64,000 bases of DNA from Vibrio sp. CK2-1. GTDB lineage: Bacteria; Pseudomonadota; Gammaproteobacteria; Enterobacterales; Vibrionaceae. The stretch lies in contig NZ_JAKKCJ010000004.1 in assembly GCF_021726515.1 (NCBI RefSeq), forward strand, positions 1-64,000, written 5' to 3'. Each line of letters opens with the position of its first letter. Position 1 is the first letter of the stretch. Position numbers and translations under genes: made by a program. The notes under the pieces were generated by a model. That model worked only from the letters and a program-made list of their open reading frames with translations, was not told the DNA's origin and ran no database searches. Positions 36,897 through 47,500 of the stretch are shown in pieces.

Positions 36897-37277
36897 ATGT
36901 TAAAGAGTAAACAAAAAATCATTACATTAACGATGTTAGCATCGGCTTTGGCTCTTTCTGGCTGTGCTTCAAATGATGAAGTGATTGAGCAGCAGAATCA
37001 ACAAGCGGAGCAACTAAGTTCTCTACAAGCTGACCTACAAGCTCAAAAAGAGTCGAATCAGCAACTAGCAGATAAAGTTGATCAACTGGCGATGGATCAA
37101 GATGAAATCAAGCAAGGTATGCAAGACAAGTCGAGCGCTTACGTGATCAAAGAAAATGATACCTTGTATCGCATTGCCAGCGAGCACGATATGACGGTTG
37201 ATGAGTTACAGCAACTAAACCCAGAGATTAAGAATCCAAAATCGCTATTAATTGGTCAAACGATCAAACTAAAATAA
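36897..37277 (+). CDS. LysM-domain lipoprotein
   Basis: The 126-residue lipoprotein starts at the ATG at 36897, with AAAGG nine bases upstream. The signal ends in lipobox LALSGC. A coiled-coil segment rich in Gln, Glu and Leu follows (about 30-75), then a C-terminal LysM domain (about 82-126, YVIKENDTLYRIASEHDMTV and GQTIKLK) that binds peptidoglycan. The protein probably tethers something to the outer membrane/cell wall interface. Followed by a strong terminator. Name unknown. Confidence 0.85.
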   Translation: MLKSKQKIITLTMLASALALSGCASNDEVIEQQNQQAEQLSSLQADLQAQKESNQQLADKVDQLAMDQDEIKQGMQDKSSAYVIKENDTLYRIASEHDMTVDELQQLNPEIKNPKSLLIGQTIKLK

Positions 37278-37311
37278 CGGATTAAAGTTTTTATAAATTA
37301 AAGCTCTAATA

Positions 37312-37344
37312 AAAAATGGCTGATCAATTGATCAGCCATTTTTG
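37312..37344. terminator. Bidirectional terminator between LysM lipoprotein and Dcu-type carrier
   Basis: A perfect palindrome, AAAAATGGCTGATCAA with its reverse complement, carries T-runs on both sides. It lies between the convergent LysM and carrier genes. Confidence 0.85.
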
Positions 37345-37374
37345 TATCTAGTGCACGTGATATTTATTGTGCCA

Positions 37375-38700
37375 CTAGCCTAGTAAGGTAGTCGAAATAA
37401 AGTAACCAATCACAGTCGCTGTCGATACGCCGATAATGCCTGGAATAAAGAAGCTGTGATTCAATACATACTTACCAATCGACGTCGTGCCTGAGCGGTC
37501 AAAGGTGATCGCCGCCAGATCTGATGGGTAGAATGGGAAGAAGAAATAAGCATAACAAGCTGGAATAACCCCGATTAAGACTTCCGGTGGAATACCTAAC
37601 GAGAAACCTAATGGAAACATAATCGTCAGTACCGCGGCTTGGCTTTTTAAGAAAACTGAAGTAGCAAACATGGCAAAAGCAAAGGTCCAAGGATGAACGC
37701 TAACAATATCGCTCACCATTTCAATTAGGTAAGGCTTGTGGTGTTCAATGATGGTGTCACTCATCCAAGCAATACCAAAGATGATGATTACCGCAGACAT
37801 CCCCGCCGTAAACACATTACTTTTAGCGATTTCTTTTGGATCAACTTTAGTGCATAGCAGAATAATCGCGCCGACAGCCAACATTAAGAATTGAATGGCG
37901 ACCGACATGCCCACACCTTGAGGTAACAGATTCAGGTCTTTACCGAACATCGCAACAAAGACTACCACCGCAATACCCGCTAAGAACACGGTTAAACCTG
38001 TTTTGGCTTTTTTTGCATTGGCAATATCATTACCGCCTTCGGCAGTTTCATCAATTAACGCGGCTTTAAAATCTGGGTTTTTGCAGCGTTCGATAAAGGC
38101 TTCGTCTTGGTCGAGTTCTTTGCCGCGGAATAGGCTCCAAGTACAACCGGCGAGTAAGCCACAGAAGGTTGCTGGAATGGTGACCATCAACACGTGAACC
38201 AGTGAAATGTCCAAATCATTTTTAGCGGCGGTTGCCATCACAACGGCAGCAGCAGCGGCGATTGGACTCGCGGTGATCCCCATTTGCGAAGCAACTGAAG
38301 CCATCGCCATTGGACGTTCTGGACGAATACCTTTTTTAATCGAAACATCGTAGATAACGGGTAGAAGAGGGTAAACACTATGACCAGTACCAACAAGAAC
38401 GGTTAAAAGGTAAGTACAAAATGGCCCTAAAAATACGATTTGATTTGGGTGCTTACGCAGCAATCTTTCTGCAAACTTAACCAGTAATTTTAAACCACCC
38501 GTCGCTTCTAATGTTGCTGAAGCCGCAACTACTGCAAGAATAATCAACATAACGCTGATTGGTGGAGACCCCGGCGCAATGCCAAACACAAACGCTAAAA
38601 TGGAAACGCCTAAGCCGCCTAATAAACCAAAGGCAATACCGCCAAACCGAATCCCTGTGAAAATGACTGCTAACAACAGCAGCATGTGAATATAGAACAT
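37375..38700 (-). CDS. Anaerobic C4-dicarboxylate carrier, DcuA/DcuB family
   Basis: The 441-residue protein has about ten to twelve hydrophobic helices with the Dcu motifs GTGHSVYPLLPVIYDVS and GITASPIAAA in the first half and FFPFYPSDLAAI in the second. Dcu carriers exchange fumarate, succinate, aspartate and related compounds. It lies downstream of a guanine-type deaminase (246 bases apart) on the same strand, so it might handle a product of purine or amino-acid metabolism; DcuA/DcuB function is the default. Complete, with no fusion or truncation seen. Confidence 0.85.
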   Translation of the reverse strand: MFYIHMLLLLAVIFTGIRFGGIAFGLLGGLGVSILAFVFGIAPGSPPISVMLIILAVVAASATLEATGGLKLLVKFAERLLRKHPNQIVFLGPFCTYLLTVLVGTGHSVYPLLPVIYDVSIKKGIRPERPMAMASVASQMGITASPIAAAAAVVMATAAKNDLDISLVHVLMVTIPATFCGLLAGCTWSLFRGKELDQDEAFIERCKNPDFKAALIDETAEGGNDIANAKKAKTGLTVFLAGIAVVVFVAMFGKDLNLLPQGVGMSVAIQFLMLAVGAIILLCTKVDPKEIAKSNVFTAGMSAVIIIFGIAWMSDTIIEHHKPYLIEMVSDIVSVHPWTFAFAMFATSVFLKSQAAVLTIMFPLGFSLGIPPEVLIGVIPACYAYFFFPFYPSDLAAITFDRSGTTSIGKYVLNHSFFIPGIIGVSTATVIGYFISTTLLG

Positions 38701-38870
38701 ACCTGTTACCCCTAAAGTATTATGACTATAGAGAAACTAACATTGTCGATAGTGAGTAATCTTGATCTAGTGCAACTTCAATTGGGTCTAGTGAAACACA
38801 GAGAGGATATTGTGATGTTGGTAAAAAATAGTGTGATGTCGGTAAGATAAATATGCGGTATAAAGAGAAG

Positions 38871-38906
38871 AGCCCTGATTCACCTACGGTAAGGTTATTC
38901 AGGGCT
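38871..38906 (-). terminator. Hairpin downstream of the deaminase gene
   Basis: An outer stem AGCCCTGA/TCAGGGCT with an inner ACCT/AGGT pairing lies 40 bases after the deaminase stop (minus strand). It is followed by CTTCTCTTTAT, only moderately T-rich. Acts as a weak terminator or RNA-stabilising hairpin. Confidence 0.45.
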
Positions 38907-38946
38907 AATGATGAAGCTATTTGTATCTATTAACGTATTATATTTA

Positions 38947-40353
38947 TTAGCGTAGTTTCATTGCTTTTTCAGCAAGACGTTTCGCCGCCGCTCGATGTTG
39001 AATTAACAAGTCTTCCAGGTCATGCCCAATAACATGGCCATCATGCACTCGCCATTCACCGTTAATCATTACGCGGTCAGCTTGTTGTGCACCACACATA
39101 ATTAACGCTGCCAGTGGATCGTGTGAGCCAGAGAAACGGATTTCATCTAGGGTAAACATGGAAATGTCCGCTTGTTTACCGACTTCCAGAGTACCGATGT
39201 CAGAGCGTCCCATTGCAGCCGCTGAGCCTTTAGTTGCCCAACGTAGTGCGTCAAGGTGCGACACATTGGCAGAGCCATAACGTAAGCGTTGCAAGTACAT
39301 CGCCATACGTACTTCACCAATCATGTTGGAACCATCGTTAGACGCTGAACCATCAACCCCTAGGCCAACTTTCACGCCTGCTGCTTCTAATTCGTTATTA
39401 CGACAAATACCAGAGGCGAGCATCATGTTTGAGGTTGGGCAATGACTGATACCAACACCAGCGCTACCGAGGCGTTTGATTTCTTCATCATTAAAGTGAA
39501 TGCCATGCGCCAGCCAAGTTTTATCATTTAGCCAACCAACACTTTCAAGGTAATCTACCGGACGGTGACCAAAGCGTTGCAAGCAGAACTCTTCTTCATC
39601 AATGGTTTCACACAGGTGAGTATGCATCATCACATTTTCTTGATGAGCAATGCGTGAAGTTTCTTTCATTAAATCGGTAGTGACAGAAAATGGCGAGCAA
39701 GGCGCTAAAGCAATTTGCATCATCGCACCGTCTTCACGCTGGTGGTATTGGTTAATTAACCTCAAGCTGTCATCAATGATGGTTTGTTCGGTTTGAATAG
39801 TATGACGAGGAGGTAGGCCGCCATCGTCTTCCCCTAAGCTCATCGAGCCGCGAGTTAGAATGGCGCGAACGCCGAGTTTTTTGGCGGTTTCAACCTGAAT
39901 ATCAATCGCATGCTCTAAGCCAACCGGAATTAAATAATGGTGATCGGAGGCGGTAGTACAACCAGACATCATCATCTCAACCAGCGCGACTTCAGTAGAA
40001 AGGGCATGCATTTCTTCATCAAGACCCGCCCAAACTGGGTAGAGGGTTTTAAGCCAGTTGAATAGTTCTTTGTCTAACGCATCAGGGTAGGCACGAGTTA
40101 ATGTTTGATAAAAGTGATGGTGGGCATTAATTAAGCCGGGAGTGACAACGTGATTTTTAGCATCCACCACAATATCAATCTTGTGGCTCGGCTCGGCATT
40201 TAAAGCGACCAATTCAAGGATGGTGTTTCCACGAACGACAATCCCGCCACGTGCATCTTGCGAGCTGCCAGTATAGATATCGAGCGGATTTTTAATCCAA
40301 GTAGTCGTTAGGTTTTGATTCGCTGAATGTTGAGTATTAAGCGTTTGAGACAT
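38947..40353 (-). CDS. 8-Oxoguanine/guanine deaminase-type amidohydrolase
   Basis: The 468-residue protein is an amidohydrolase with HxH motif in INAHHHFYQTLTR, HTHLCET in the middle and conserved Asp in VDGSASNDGSN. The latter patterns match the 8-oxoguanine deaminase group (Pseudomonas PA0142 type), which releases urate from 8-oxoguanine; guanine or related purines are alternatives. It lies between an NCS2 purine permease (148 bases upstream) and a Dcu-type carrier on one strand, consistent with purine salvage or catabolism. All metal ligands appear present. Confidence 0.8.
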   Translation of the reverse strand: MSQTLNTQHSANQNLTTTWIKNPLDIYTGSSQDARGGIVVRGNTILELVALNAEPSHKIDIVVDAKNHVVTPGLINAHHHFYQTLTRAYPDALDKELFNWLKTLYPVWAGLDEEMHALSTEVALVEMMMSGCTTASDHHYLIPVGLEHAIDIQVETAKKLGVRAILTRGSMSLGEDDGGLPPRHTIQTEQTIIDDSLRLINQYHQREDGAMMQIALAPCSPFSVTTDLMKETSRIAHQENVMMHTHLCETIDEEEFCLQRFGHRPVDYLESVGWLNDKTWLAHGIHFNDEEIKRLGSAGVGISHCPTSNMMLASGICRNNELEAAGVKVGLGVDGSASNDGSNMIGEVRMAMYLQRLRYGSANVSHLDALRWATKGSAAAMGRSDIGTLEVGKQADISMFTLDEIRFSGSHDPLAALIMCGAQQADRVMINGEWRVHDGHVIGHDLEDLLIQHRAAAKRLAEKAMKLR

Positions 40354-40501
40354 TCATAATTTTCCTTAGCCATCTCAGCCATTTCAGGGGAGAGGGTCTT
40401 ATTTTCAGGTTTGTTAATGGTGGTTAATGTTTATTGGTGTTAATAGCTTTAGTTGAAAAAGGCAAAAGCCGAACATGCCGACTTTTACCTTGGTATAGAT
40501 T

Positions 40502-42037
40502 TTATTTCATCGCGGTACTTGGGGTGAGCCGAGATTGTGATTCGGATGAGGAAGTCTGTTGATCCGATAAATTATCGTCTTCAGATTGCGCCTCAAGTAG
40601 TGTTTGGTTACGTACCATCTCACGTTCAGCAGCAATAGTGGCAATCGCTTTTGAGATGGTTGCTTTTGATTCCATCACTTTAAAGGCAGGTGAATGACAT
40701 TCTTCATCTTTCGCCATTTCAACGACTTCTTGTTTTTTCATGGCTAATTCTTCTTTGCGGTTTTGCGGTAAAATTTGGTGTAAGATAATCGCAATCAAAG
40801 TACCGGTAGTAATGCCTGAGTGGAAGAATTCCGCCATTGCATGAGGTAAATGCTGTATTAAACGAGGCTCAACCGTCACCGCTAAACCAGAGGCTAGGCT
40901 GACACAAATGATTAAAGCATTACGTTTAGTATCGGCTGCTTTGATCAGCATACGAATACCGGCATAAGCAATCATGCCGAACATAATGAAACCTACGCCG
41001 CCTAGAACGGGCTTTGGAATGGTGACTGCAATCGCTGCTAATTTTGGAAATAAGCCGCCAAGAATTAATAGGCCACCGGTTGTAGCCACAACATAACGAC
41101 TTGCCACACCTGTAATACCGACAATACCCACGTTTTGGCTAAATGAAGCCAATGGCATACCTGTCATTACTGCAGAAAGCGTACTACCTAGACCATCGCC
41201 TAATACGCCACGTTTTAAATCTTTACCGGTTACTTCTTTTTGGCAGTTTGCACCTAGTGCCATAAAGTCACCAGTGGCTTCCGCAACCACGATGATATAA
41301 GCCAAGCTCATACTTAAAATCGCGCCCCAAGAAAAAGTCATGCCATATTTAAGCGGGGTCGGGCTGCCTACCCAAGAAGCTTCAGAGACTTGATTTAAGT
41401 CGACCATTCCCATGGTTAAAGCGGCAATGTAGCCACCGACTAACCCAATCACAATGGCAGAGGCTGCGATCATACCTTTGCAATACACTGAGACTAGGAT
41501 AACGATACCAAGTGAGATTAAAGCAAGAAACAGTTTTGGTAAGGTCGCAAATTCTTCACTGCCTTTTGGCGCGTCACCAATCCAGCTCATCGCTACCGGT
41601 AGAATAGTTAAACCGATTAAGGTAATTACAACGCCGCTCACCACATCAGGGAAGAGCTTTTTAATTTGCGTCATGAAGAAGCTGGCAAAAATTACTAAGA
41701 ATGAGCCAACAAAAGCAGCACCCATAATGCCACTCATACCATCTGCTTTACCGATAGAAATCGCCACGCCGAGGAAAGCAAAGCTGGAACCCATCACAAC
41801 TGGCAATCGAATCCCCACAGGGCCAAGACCGACACATTGAACAATAGTGGCAATACCACCTACGAGTAACGCAGCGTTAATTAGGTCAGCAATTTCAGCA
41901 GCGGGTAAGCCGACAGATGCGCCGACAATAAGAGGTACCGCAACGATCCCCCCGATCGATGCCAGCATGTGTTGTAAGGCCAGTAGTAATGTTGTGCCAA
42001 CAGGTGGGCGTTGGTTAAGCGTATATGTAAGCTTCAT
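40502..42037 (-). CDS. NCS2-family purine permease (xanthine/urate:proton symporter)
   Basis: This 511-residue protein has 13-14 hydrophobic segments and the NCS2 signature around SFSQNVGIVGITGVASRYVVATTGG. The stretch ATGDFMALGANCQKEVTGKDLKRG also matches xanthine/urate permeases of the XanQ/UacT group. The C-terminal 90 residues form a polar cytoplasmic tail with many Glu, Ser and Lys, longer than in E. coli XanQ. It is the first gene of the purine cluster. The exact purine cannot be read from sequence. AAGGAAATGTC precedes the start ATG. Confidence 0.88.
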   Translation of the reverse strand: MKLTYTLNQRPPVGTTLLLALQHMLASIGGIVAVPLIVGASVGLPAAEIADLINAALLVGGIATIVQCVGLGPVGIRLPVVMGSSFAFLGVAISIGKADGMSGIMGAAFVGSFLVIFASFFMTQIKKLFPDVVSGVVITLIGLTILPVAMSWIGDAPKGSEEFATLPKLFLALISLGIVILVSVYCKGMIAASAIVIGLVGGYIAALTMGMVDLNQVSEASWVGSPTPLKYGMTFSWGAILSMSLAYIIVVAEATGDFMALGANCQKEVTGKDLKRGVLGDGLGSTLSAVMTGMPLASFSQNVGIVGITGVASRYVVATTGGLLILGGLFPKLAAIAVTIPKPVLGGVGFIMFGMIAYAGIRMLIKAADTKRNALIICVSLASGLAVTVEPRLIQHLPHAMAEFFHSGITTGTLIAIILHQILPQNRKEELAMKKQEVVEMAKDEECHSPAFKVMESKATISKAIATIAAEREMVRNQTLLEAQSEDDNLSDQQTSSSESQSRLTPSTAMK

Positions 42038-42494
42038 GACATTTCCTTAGTGTCTATTCCACTAGATTCTTATAGGTAGTATGGGTCTACCTTCCTAACG
42101 TCGAATTAGCAGTTCTTGTTATATACCCAAATCATGTGGGTAGTTATATTTCTGCATCCATGTATGTATAGGTGTGCTTTAACATTAATGCAACAATATT
42201 GAATACAATCAATTTTGTAAATTAGCGGTGTTAATTTCTGCAAGCTAGGTCTAACTGGCAAGTTTTGTGCCAAAAAGTAAATAGAGTAAATTGAGAGGGA
42301 ATTCAGCAGATTAAAATAAGTAAGTGATTGTAATTAAAGGAGGCGTGGATCATGAAAGTGCAGGTGTTGTTATAAATTAGTGCAAATTTATTTTAGTCAT
42401 ATTGTGTACAATGTATCGACTTTATTGTTTTTAATGTGATGGTTAATGTGTTTTTTCTATTACTAGAATGTGAAGTGGGGCAGATTTTTAGGCG
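42038..42494. promoter_or_regulatory. Upstream region of the purine permease with a TACCCA/TGGGTA hairpin
   Basis: These 457 AT-rich bases hold a small hairpin TACCCA (42124-42129)/TGGGTA (42137-42142), the same type as one after arsA at 61376-61396. I looked for a purine riboswitch on the minus strand and did not find the required conserved loops. No gene seen. Confidence 0.4.
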
Positions 42495-42526
42495 AAAAAA
42501 AACCAACTACGAGAGTTGGTTTTTTA
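42495..42526 (-). terminator. Terminator of the tRNA-Tyr cluster
   Basis: Stem AACCAACT/AGTTGGTT extended by A-run/T-run pairing, with a 5-base loop. On the minus strand it lies 30 bases after the last tRNA and ends in eight T residues. Confidence 0.85.
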
Positions 42527-42555
42527 TGTCTTTTTTATAATAAAAAGAAAAATAA

Positions 42556-42640
<85 letters not shown>

Positions 42641-42735
42641 ACAAATTGTGTTGTTCTTTATCAATACGAATGACCTGACATCGTATCTAGAACGTCTTGC
42701 TGATGTTAAAAGGAATAACATGAACAAGTGAATAA

Positions 42736-42820
<85 letters not shown>

Positions 42821-42917
42821 ACAAATTGTGTTTGCTCTTTAACAATACGAATGACCTGACATCGTATCTAGAACGTCTTGCTGATGTTAAAAGGAATAAC
42901 ATGAACAAGTTGAATAA

Positions 42918-43002
<85 letters not shown>

Positions 43003-43099
43003 ACAAATTGTGTTTGTTCTTTAACAATACGAATGACCTGACATCGTACCTAGAACGTCTTGCTCGTGTTAAAAAGAATAACACCAACAAGTTAAATAA

Positions 43100-43184
<85 letters not shown>

Positions 43185-43199
43185 ACAAGTGTGGGGCGC

Positions 43200-43227
43200 A
43201 TAATAGCAAACTGTTTTAGGCTGTAAA
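43200..43227 (-). promoter_or_regulatory. Promoter of the tRNA-Tyr cluster
   Basis: Minus strand: TTTACA (-35), 16 bases, TATTAT (-10), then a GC-rich discriminator GCGCCCC, as expected for stringently controlled stable-RNA promoters. It ends just before the first tRNA. Confidence 0.65.
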
Positions 43228-43459
43228 GAAGTTTTTTTAAATAATTGATTAAGTGTTGAGTTTTCGAACTGATTGGGCTTTGAGTGGCATTTTATTGAGC
43301 AAAATGAGTAAGATTTAGCTGAAATTAGCCGTCTTGAGAGCAAGCATTTTTTACTCTAAAGATAAGCATATTTACATTGTTTTACGCTCAACCTATCTTT
43401 CTGCTGATAGAATAAAGCTTGTACCTTGAGCCTATTTAGGCATTTAAACGGAATTACTC

Positions 43460-44527
43460 ATGGATAAAAAATCACTATCTTCATATGGTATCGCTTTTTC
43501 TCTCTTTATTGCCACTTCTCATATTGCGAATGCTAATGATAAACCAGCGGGGATCCCTGTTGGCGCTCAAATCGTTCAAGAACACGATGTTCAGCAAACC
43601 CTAACCTTAGTTGCCAAATTATCAGCGCAAGAATCGGTCACCATTAGGCCGGAAGTCTCGGGCAAGGTAGAAAAGATCTTGGTGAGTTCAAACCAAGAAG
43701 TAAAAGTGAATCATCCACTTCTTATACTCGATGAAAAAAAAGCTCGCGCCGCACTTAACGAAGCACGAGCTTATTATAATGATGAAAAACGTAAAGAAAG
43801 AGAGTTCGCCAGTTTGGTGAAAAAGAATGCGATTACTCAAACTGAATTAGATGCTCAACGTGCCAGTGTCGATATTGCCAAAGCTCGTATGGACGTCGCA
43901 CTAGCGGAACTGTCTTACCTTAATATCAACGCACCATTTTCCGGCACCGTTGGCTTTATTGATTTCAGTAAAGGTAAAACCGTTAGCGCCAGTGAAGAGC
44001 TATTTACGCTAGATAATTTAGACAACATGCGTTTGGATTTACAAGTACCAGAAAAGTACCTTTCAAAAATAACCTTGGGCATGGAAGTGAATACCGAAAG
44101 CCGAGCGTGGAGTGAACAAGCCTTCCCAGGGAAAGTCACTCATATCAACACTCGTGTAAATATCGCCACTTTGAGTGTTCCGGTGCGTGTTGATATTGCA
44201 AACCCTGATCATAAATTAAAGCCGGGCATGCTGATGTCGGCCACTTTAACTTTCCCTAAAATTCATAAACCGATCATTCCGGTACAGGCGCTAGAATATT
44301 CGGGTACTAAGCGTTACGTGTATGTGATTGAAAATGACAAAGTTACCCGTACCGAAATTATTTTAGGCTCACGTATAGAAGATAAGATTGTAGTGGAATC
44401 TGGCCTTGATATAGGTAAGCAAATCGTCACCAAAGGTCTGGTTAATATGCGCGATGGCTTAAATGTCAAAGTAGTCGAGCAAGATTCACTCACAATGCCA
44501 AAGTCAGATAACCAAGGAGCGCAATAA
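43460..44527 (+). CDS. RND efflux periplasmic adaptor (membrane fusion protein)
   Basis: The 355-residue protein has an N-terminal signal (ending about residue 26). A split biotinyl/lipoyl-like domain contains ESVTIRPEVSGKVEKILV, a helical hairpin (about 100-145) and the second lipoyl half INAPFSGTVGFIDFSKGKTVSASEEL. A beta-barrel and a membrane-proximal domain complete the MFP fold. It links the RND pump to an outer-membrane channel. Its TAA shares its final base with the ATG of the pump (44527), so the pair is coupled. No TolC-like gene is nearby, so a separately encoded channel is used. Confidence 0.92.
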   Translation: MDKKSLSSYGIAFSLFIATSHIANANDKPAGIPVGAQIVQEHDVQQTLTLVAKLSAQESVTIRPEVSGKVEKILVSSNQEVKVNHPLLILDEKKARAALNEARAYYNDEKRKEREFASLVKKNAITQTELDAQRASVDIAKARMDVALAELSYLNINAPFSGTVGFIDFSKGKTVSASEELFTLDNLDNMRLDLQVPEKYLSKITLGMEVNTESRAWSEQAFPGKVTHINTRVNIATLSVPVRVDIANPDHKLKPGMLMSATLTFPKIHKPIIPVQALEYSGTKRYVYVIENDKVTRTEIILGSRIEDKIVVESGLDIGKQIVTKGLVNMRDGLNVKVVEQDSLTMPKSDNQGAQ

Positions 44528-47500
44528 TGTGGTTATCTGATGTGTCGGTAAAGCGGCCAACGGTTGCGATTGTTTTAAGTTTATTACTGTGCGTGTTTGG
44601 TTATGTGTCTTTTACTAAGCTCGCCGTTCGTGAAATGCCCGATATTTCGAATCCTGTCGTTACGGTATCGACCAATTATGACGGCGCTTCCGCCAGCATA
44701 ATGGAAAGCCAGATCACCACAATATTAGAAGATCAGCTTTCTGGTATAAGTGGCGTCGATGATATTCAGTCGGTTTCCCGTAATGGTAGTTCACGCATTA
44801 CCATTACCTTTGATTTAGGCTATGACCTTACGACAGGTGTGAGTGATGTCCGTGATGCGATTGCCCGTGCGCAACGTTCTCTGCCAGATGAATCCGACGA
44901 TCCTATCGTATCTAAAGATAATGGTTCTGGTGATGCGGCGGTGCATATCAATCTCACTTCAACCAAAATGGATCGTACTCAATTAACCGATTACATTAAC
45001 CGCGTTCTGATTGACCGCTTTAGTTTGATTTCTGGTGTCAGTTCAATTGATATCAGTGGTGGCTTAGACAAAGTTATGTACGTAAAACTTGATCCAACTG
45101 CGATGGCTGGACTAGGGGTGACGACGACCGATATTCGCGATGCGCTAGAACGTGAAAACGTCGAAAATCCAAGTGGTGAAGTGCGTAATGACACCACATC
45201 GATGACAGTTCGCACGACCCGCAACTACTTAACCGAAGAAGACTTTAAATATCTAGTCGTCAATAAAAGTAGCGATGGGCATCCGCTTTATCTGCAAGAT
45301 GTTGCGACGATTTACTTAGGTGCAAAAAACGAAAGTTCGATGTACAAGAGTGACGGCGAAGTAGGTGTCAGCATGGGCATCATTACTCAAACCGATGCCA
45401 ATCCACTTGACGTTGCTCAGCGAGTACGTACAGAAGTCGATAACGTACAGAAGTTTTTACCAGATGGCACCTCATTAAAAATAGAGTATGACGCAACGAT
45501 CTTTATCGAGCAGTCGATTAGTGAAGTCTACAACACGCTATTTATCACTGGCGGTTTAGTGGTGCTAGTGCTGTATATTTTCCTTGGTCAAATGCGCGCA
45601 ACGTTAATTCCTGCGGTGACGGTTCCAGTGTCACTTATTTCTGCCTTTATGGCGGCTTATTATTTTGGTTTCTCGGTTAACTTAATTACCTTATTGGCGT
45701 TAATTCTTGCGATTGGCTTAGTGGTCGATGATGCGATTGTGGTTGTGGAAAATATCTTCCATCACCTTGAGCGAGGCGAGCCACCACTACTTGCCGCTTA
45801 TAAAGGCGCGCGAGAAGTGGGTTTTGCCGTTATGGCGACTACCTTGGTATTGGTGATGGTCTTCCTACCTATTTCCTTTATGGATGGCATGGTAGGCCTG
45901 CTATTTACCGAGTTCTCCGTATTACTTGCTATGTCGGTGCTTTTCTCATCGTTAATCGCGTTAACTTTAACACCCGTACTAGGCAGTAAATTACTCAAAG
46001 CTAACGTAAAGCCGAATCGTTTTAATCTTTGTATTGATAAATTCTTTGCCCGTATTGAAACGGCTTATCGCAATGGGCTCGTACGTGCGATTCGTTTTCG
46101 TTGGTCAGCACCAGTGAGTATTATTGCTTGTATCGTGATGAGTGGATGGTTGATGACCATGATCCCTAGCCAATTAGCGCCCAAAGAAGATAAAGGTGTG
46201 CTATTTGCGTTTGTAAAAGGGGCGGATGCTACCAGTTTTAACCGCATGAGTGCCAACATGGATGAAGTGGAAAATCGCCTTATTCCATTACTTGGTAAAG
46301 GCGTGTTGAAATCATTCAGCGTGGATGCACCCGCCTTTGGTGGCCGAGCAGGTGATGAAACTGGCTTTGTGATCATGGTGCTAGAAGATTGGGATAAACG
46401 AAGCGTCAATGCACAGCAAGCCTTGGGTATGATCAGCAAAACGTTATCTGGCATTCCCGATGTTCGAGTACGCGCGATGATGCCGGGTTTCCGTGGCGGT
46501 TCTGATAACCCCGTGCAATTTGTGCTCGGTGGTTCAGACTACCAAGAGCTTTCGAAATGGGCTGAATTCTTGCAGCACAAAGGCGAAGAAGAAGGTGTGA
46601 TCACGGGTGGAGATTTAGATTATTCTGAAAAAACACCAGAGTTGGTCGTGACGGTTGATAAGCAACGCGCAGCCGATTTAGGTATAAGTGTGAGCGATAT
46701 TTCCGACACACTGGAAGCTATGCTCGGTGGCGTGACGGAAACCACCTATTTAGAGCGTGGTGAAGAATACGATGTGTATTTACGTGGTGATGAAAACAGC
46801 TTTAATAACGCCGCAGATCTTAGCAAAATTTATTTACGTACTGATGGCGGAGAGCTCATTACACTCGACACAGTAACCAAGCTGGAAGAGATTGCTTCAG
46901 CCAACCGCTTGTCGCATACCAATAAACAAAAATCGATTACTTTGAGTGCGAACTTAACGCCAGATTACACACTAGGTGAAGTGCTTGATTATCTTGACCA
47001 GCAAGCGGTTGATAACTTGCCGAGTGATATTAGCATTTCCTATAGCGGTGAATCGAAAGACTTTAAAGAGAACCAATCAAGCGTGATGGTGGTTTTTGCC
47101 TTGGCTTTATTGGTGGCTTATCTTGTTTTGGCTGCGCAGTTTGAAAGCTTTATTAACCCACTAGTTGTGATGTTTACCGTGCCAATGGGCGTACTAGGCG
47201 GTTTTATTGGTCTGTATTTAATGGGGCAAGGGCTCAATATCTACAGCCAAATTGGGATGATATTGCTGATTGGTATGGTAACTAAAAACGGCATATTGAT
47301 TGTTGAGTTTGCAAACCAACTACGTGACCGTGGCATTGAATTTGAAAAAGCGATCATTGATGCGGCAGCACGTCGTCTGCGCCCAATCTTAATGACGGCA
47401 TTTACTACCATAGCGGGATCATTGCCGCTGATGCTATCTACCGGTGCTGGCTATGAAAGCCGAGTAGCAGTAGGTACAGTAGTGCTATTTGGAATGAGTT

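Noticed and set aside
42038-42200. A possible guanine/xanthine riboswitch upstream of the purine permease
   Set aside because: The hairpin lacks the conserved junction and loop words of known purine riboswitches and recurs after arsA.
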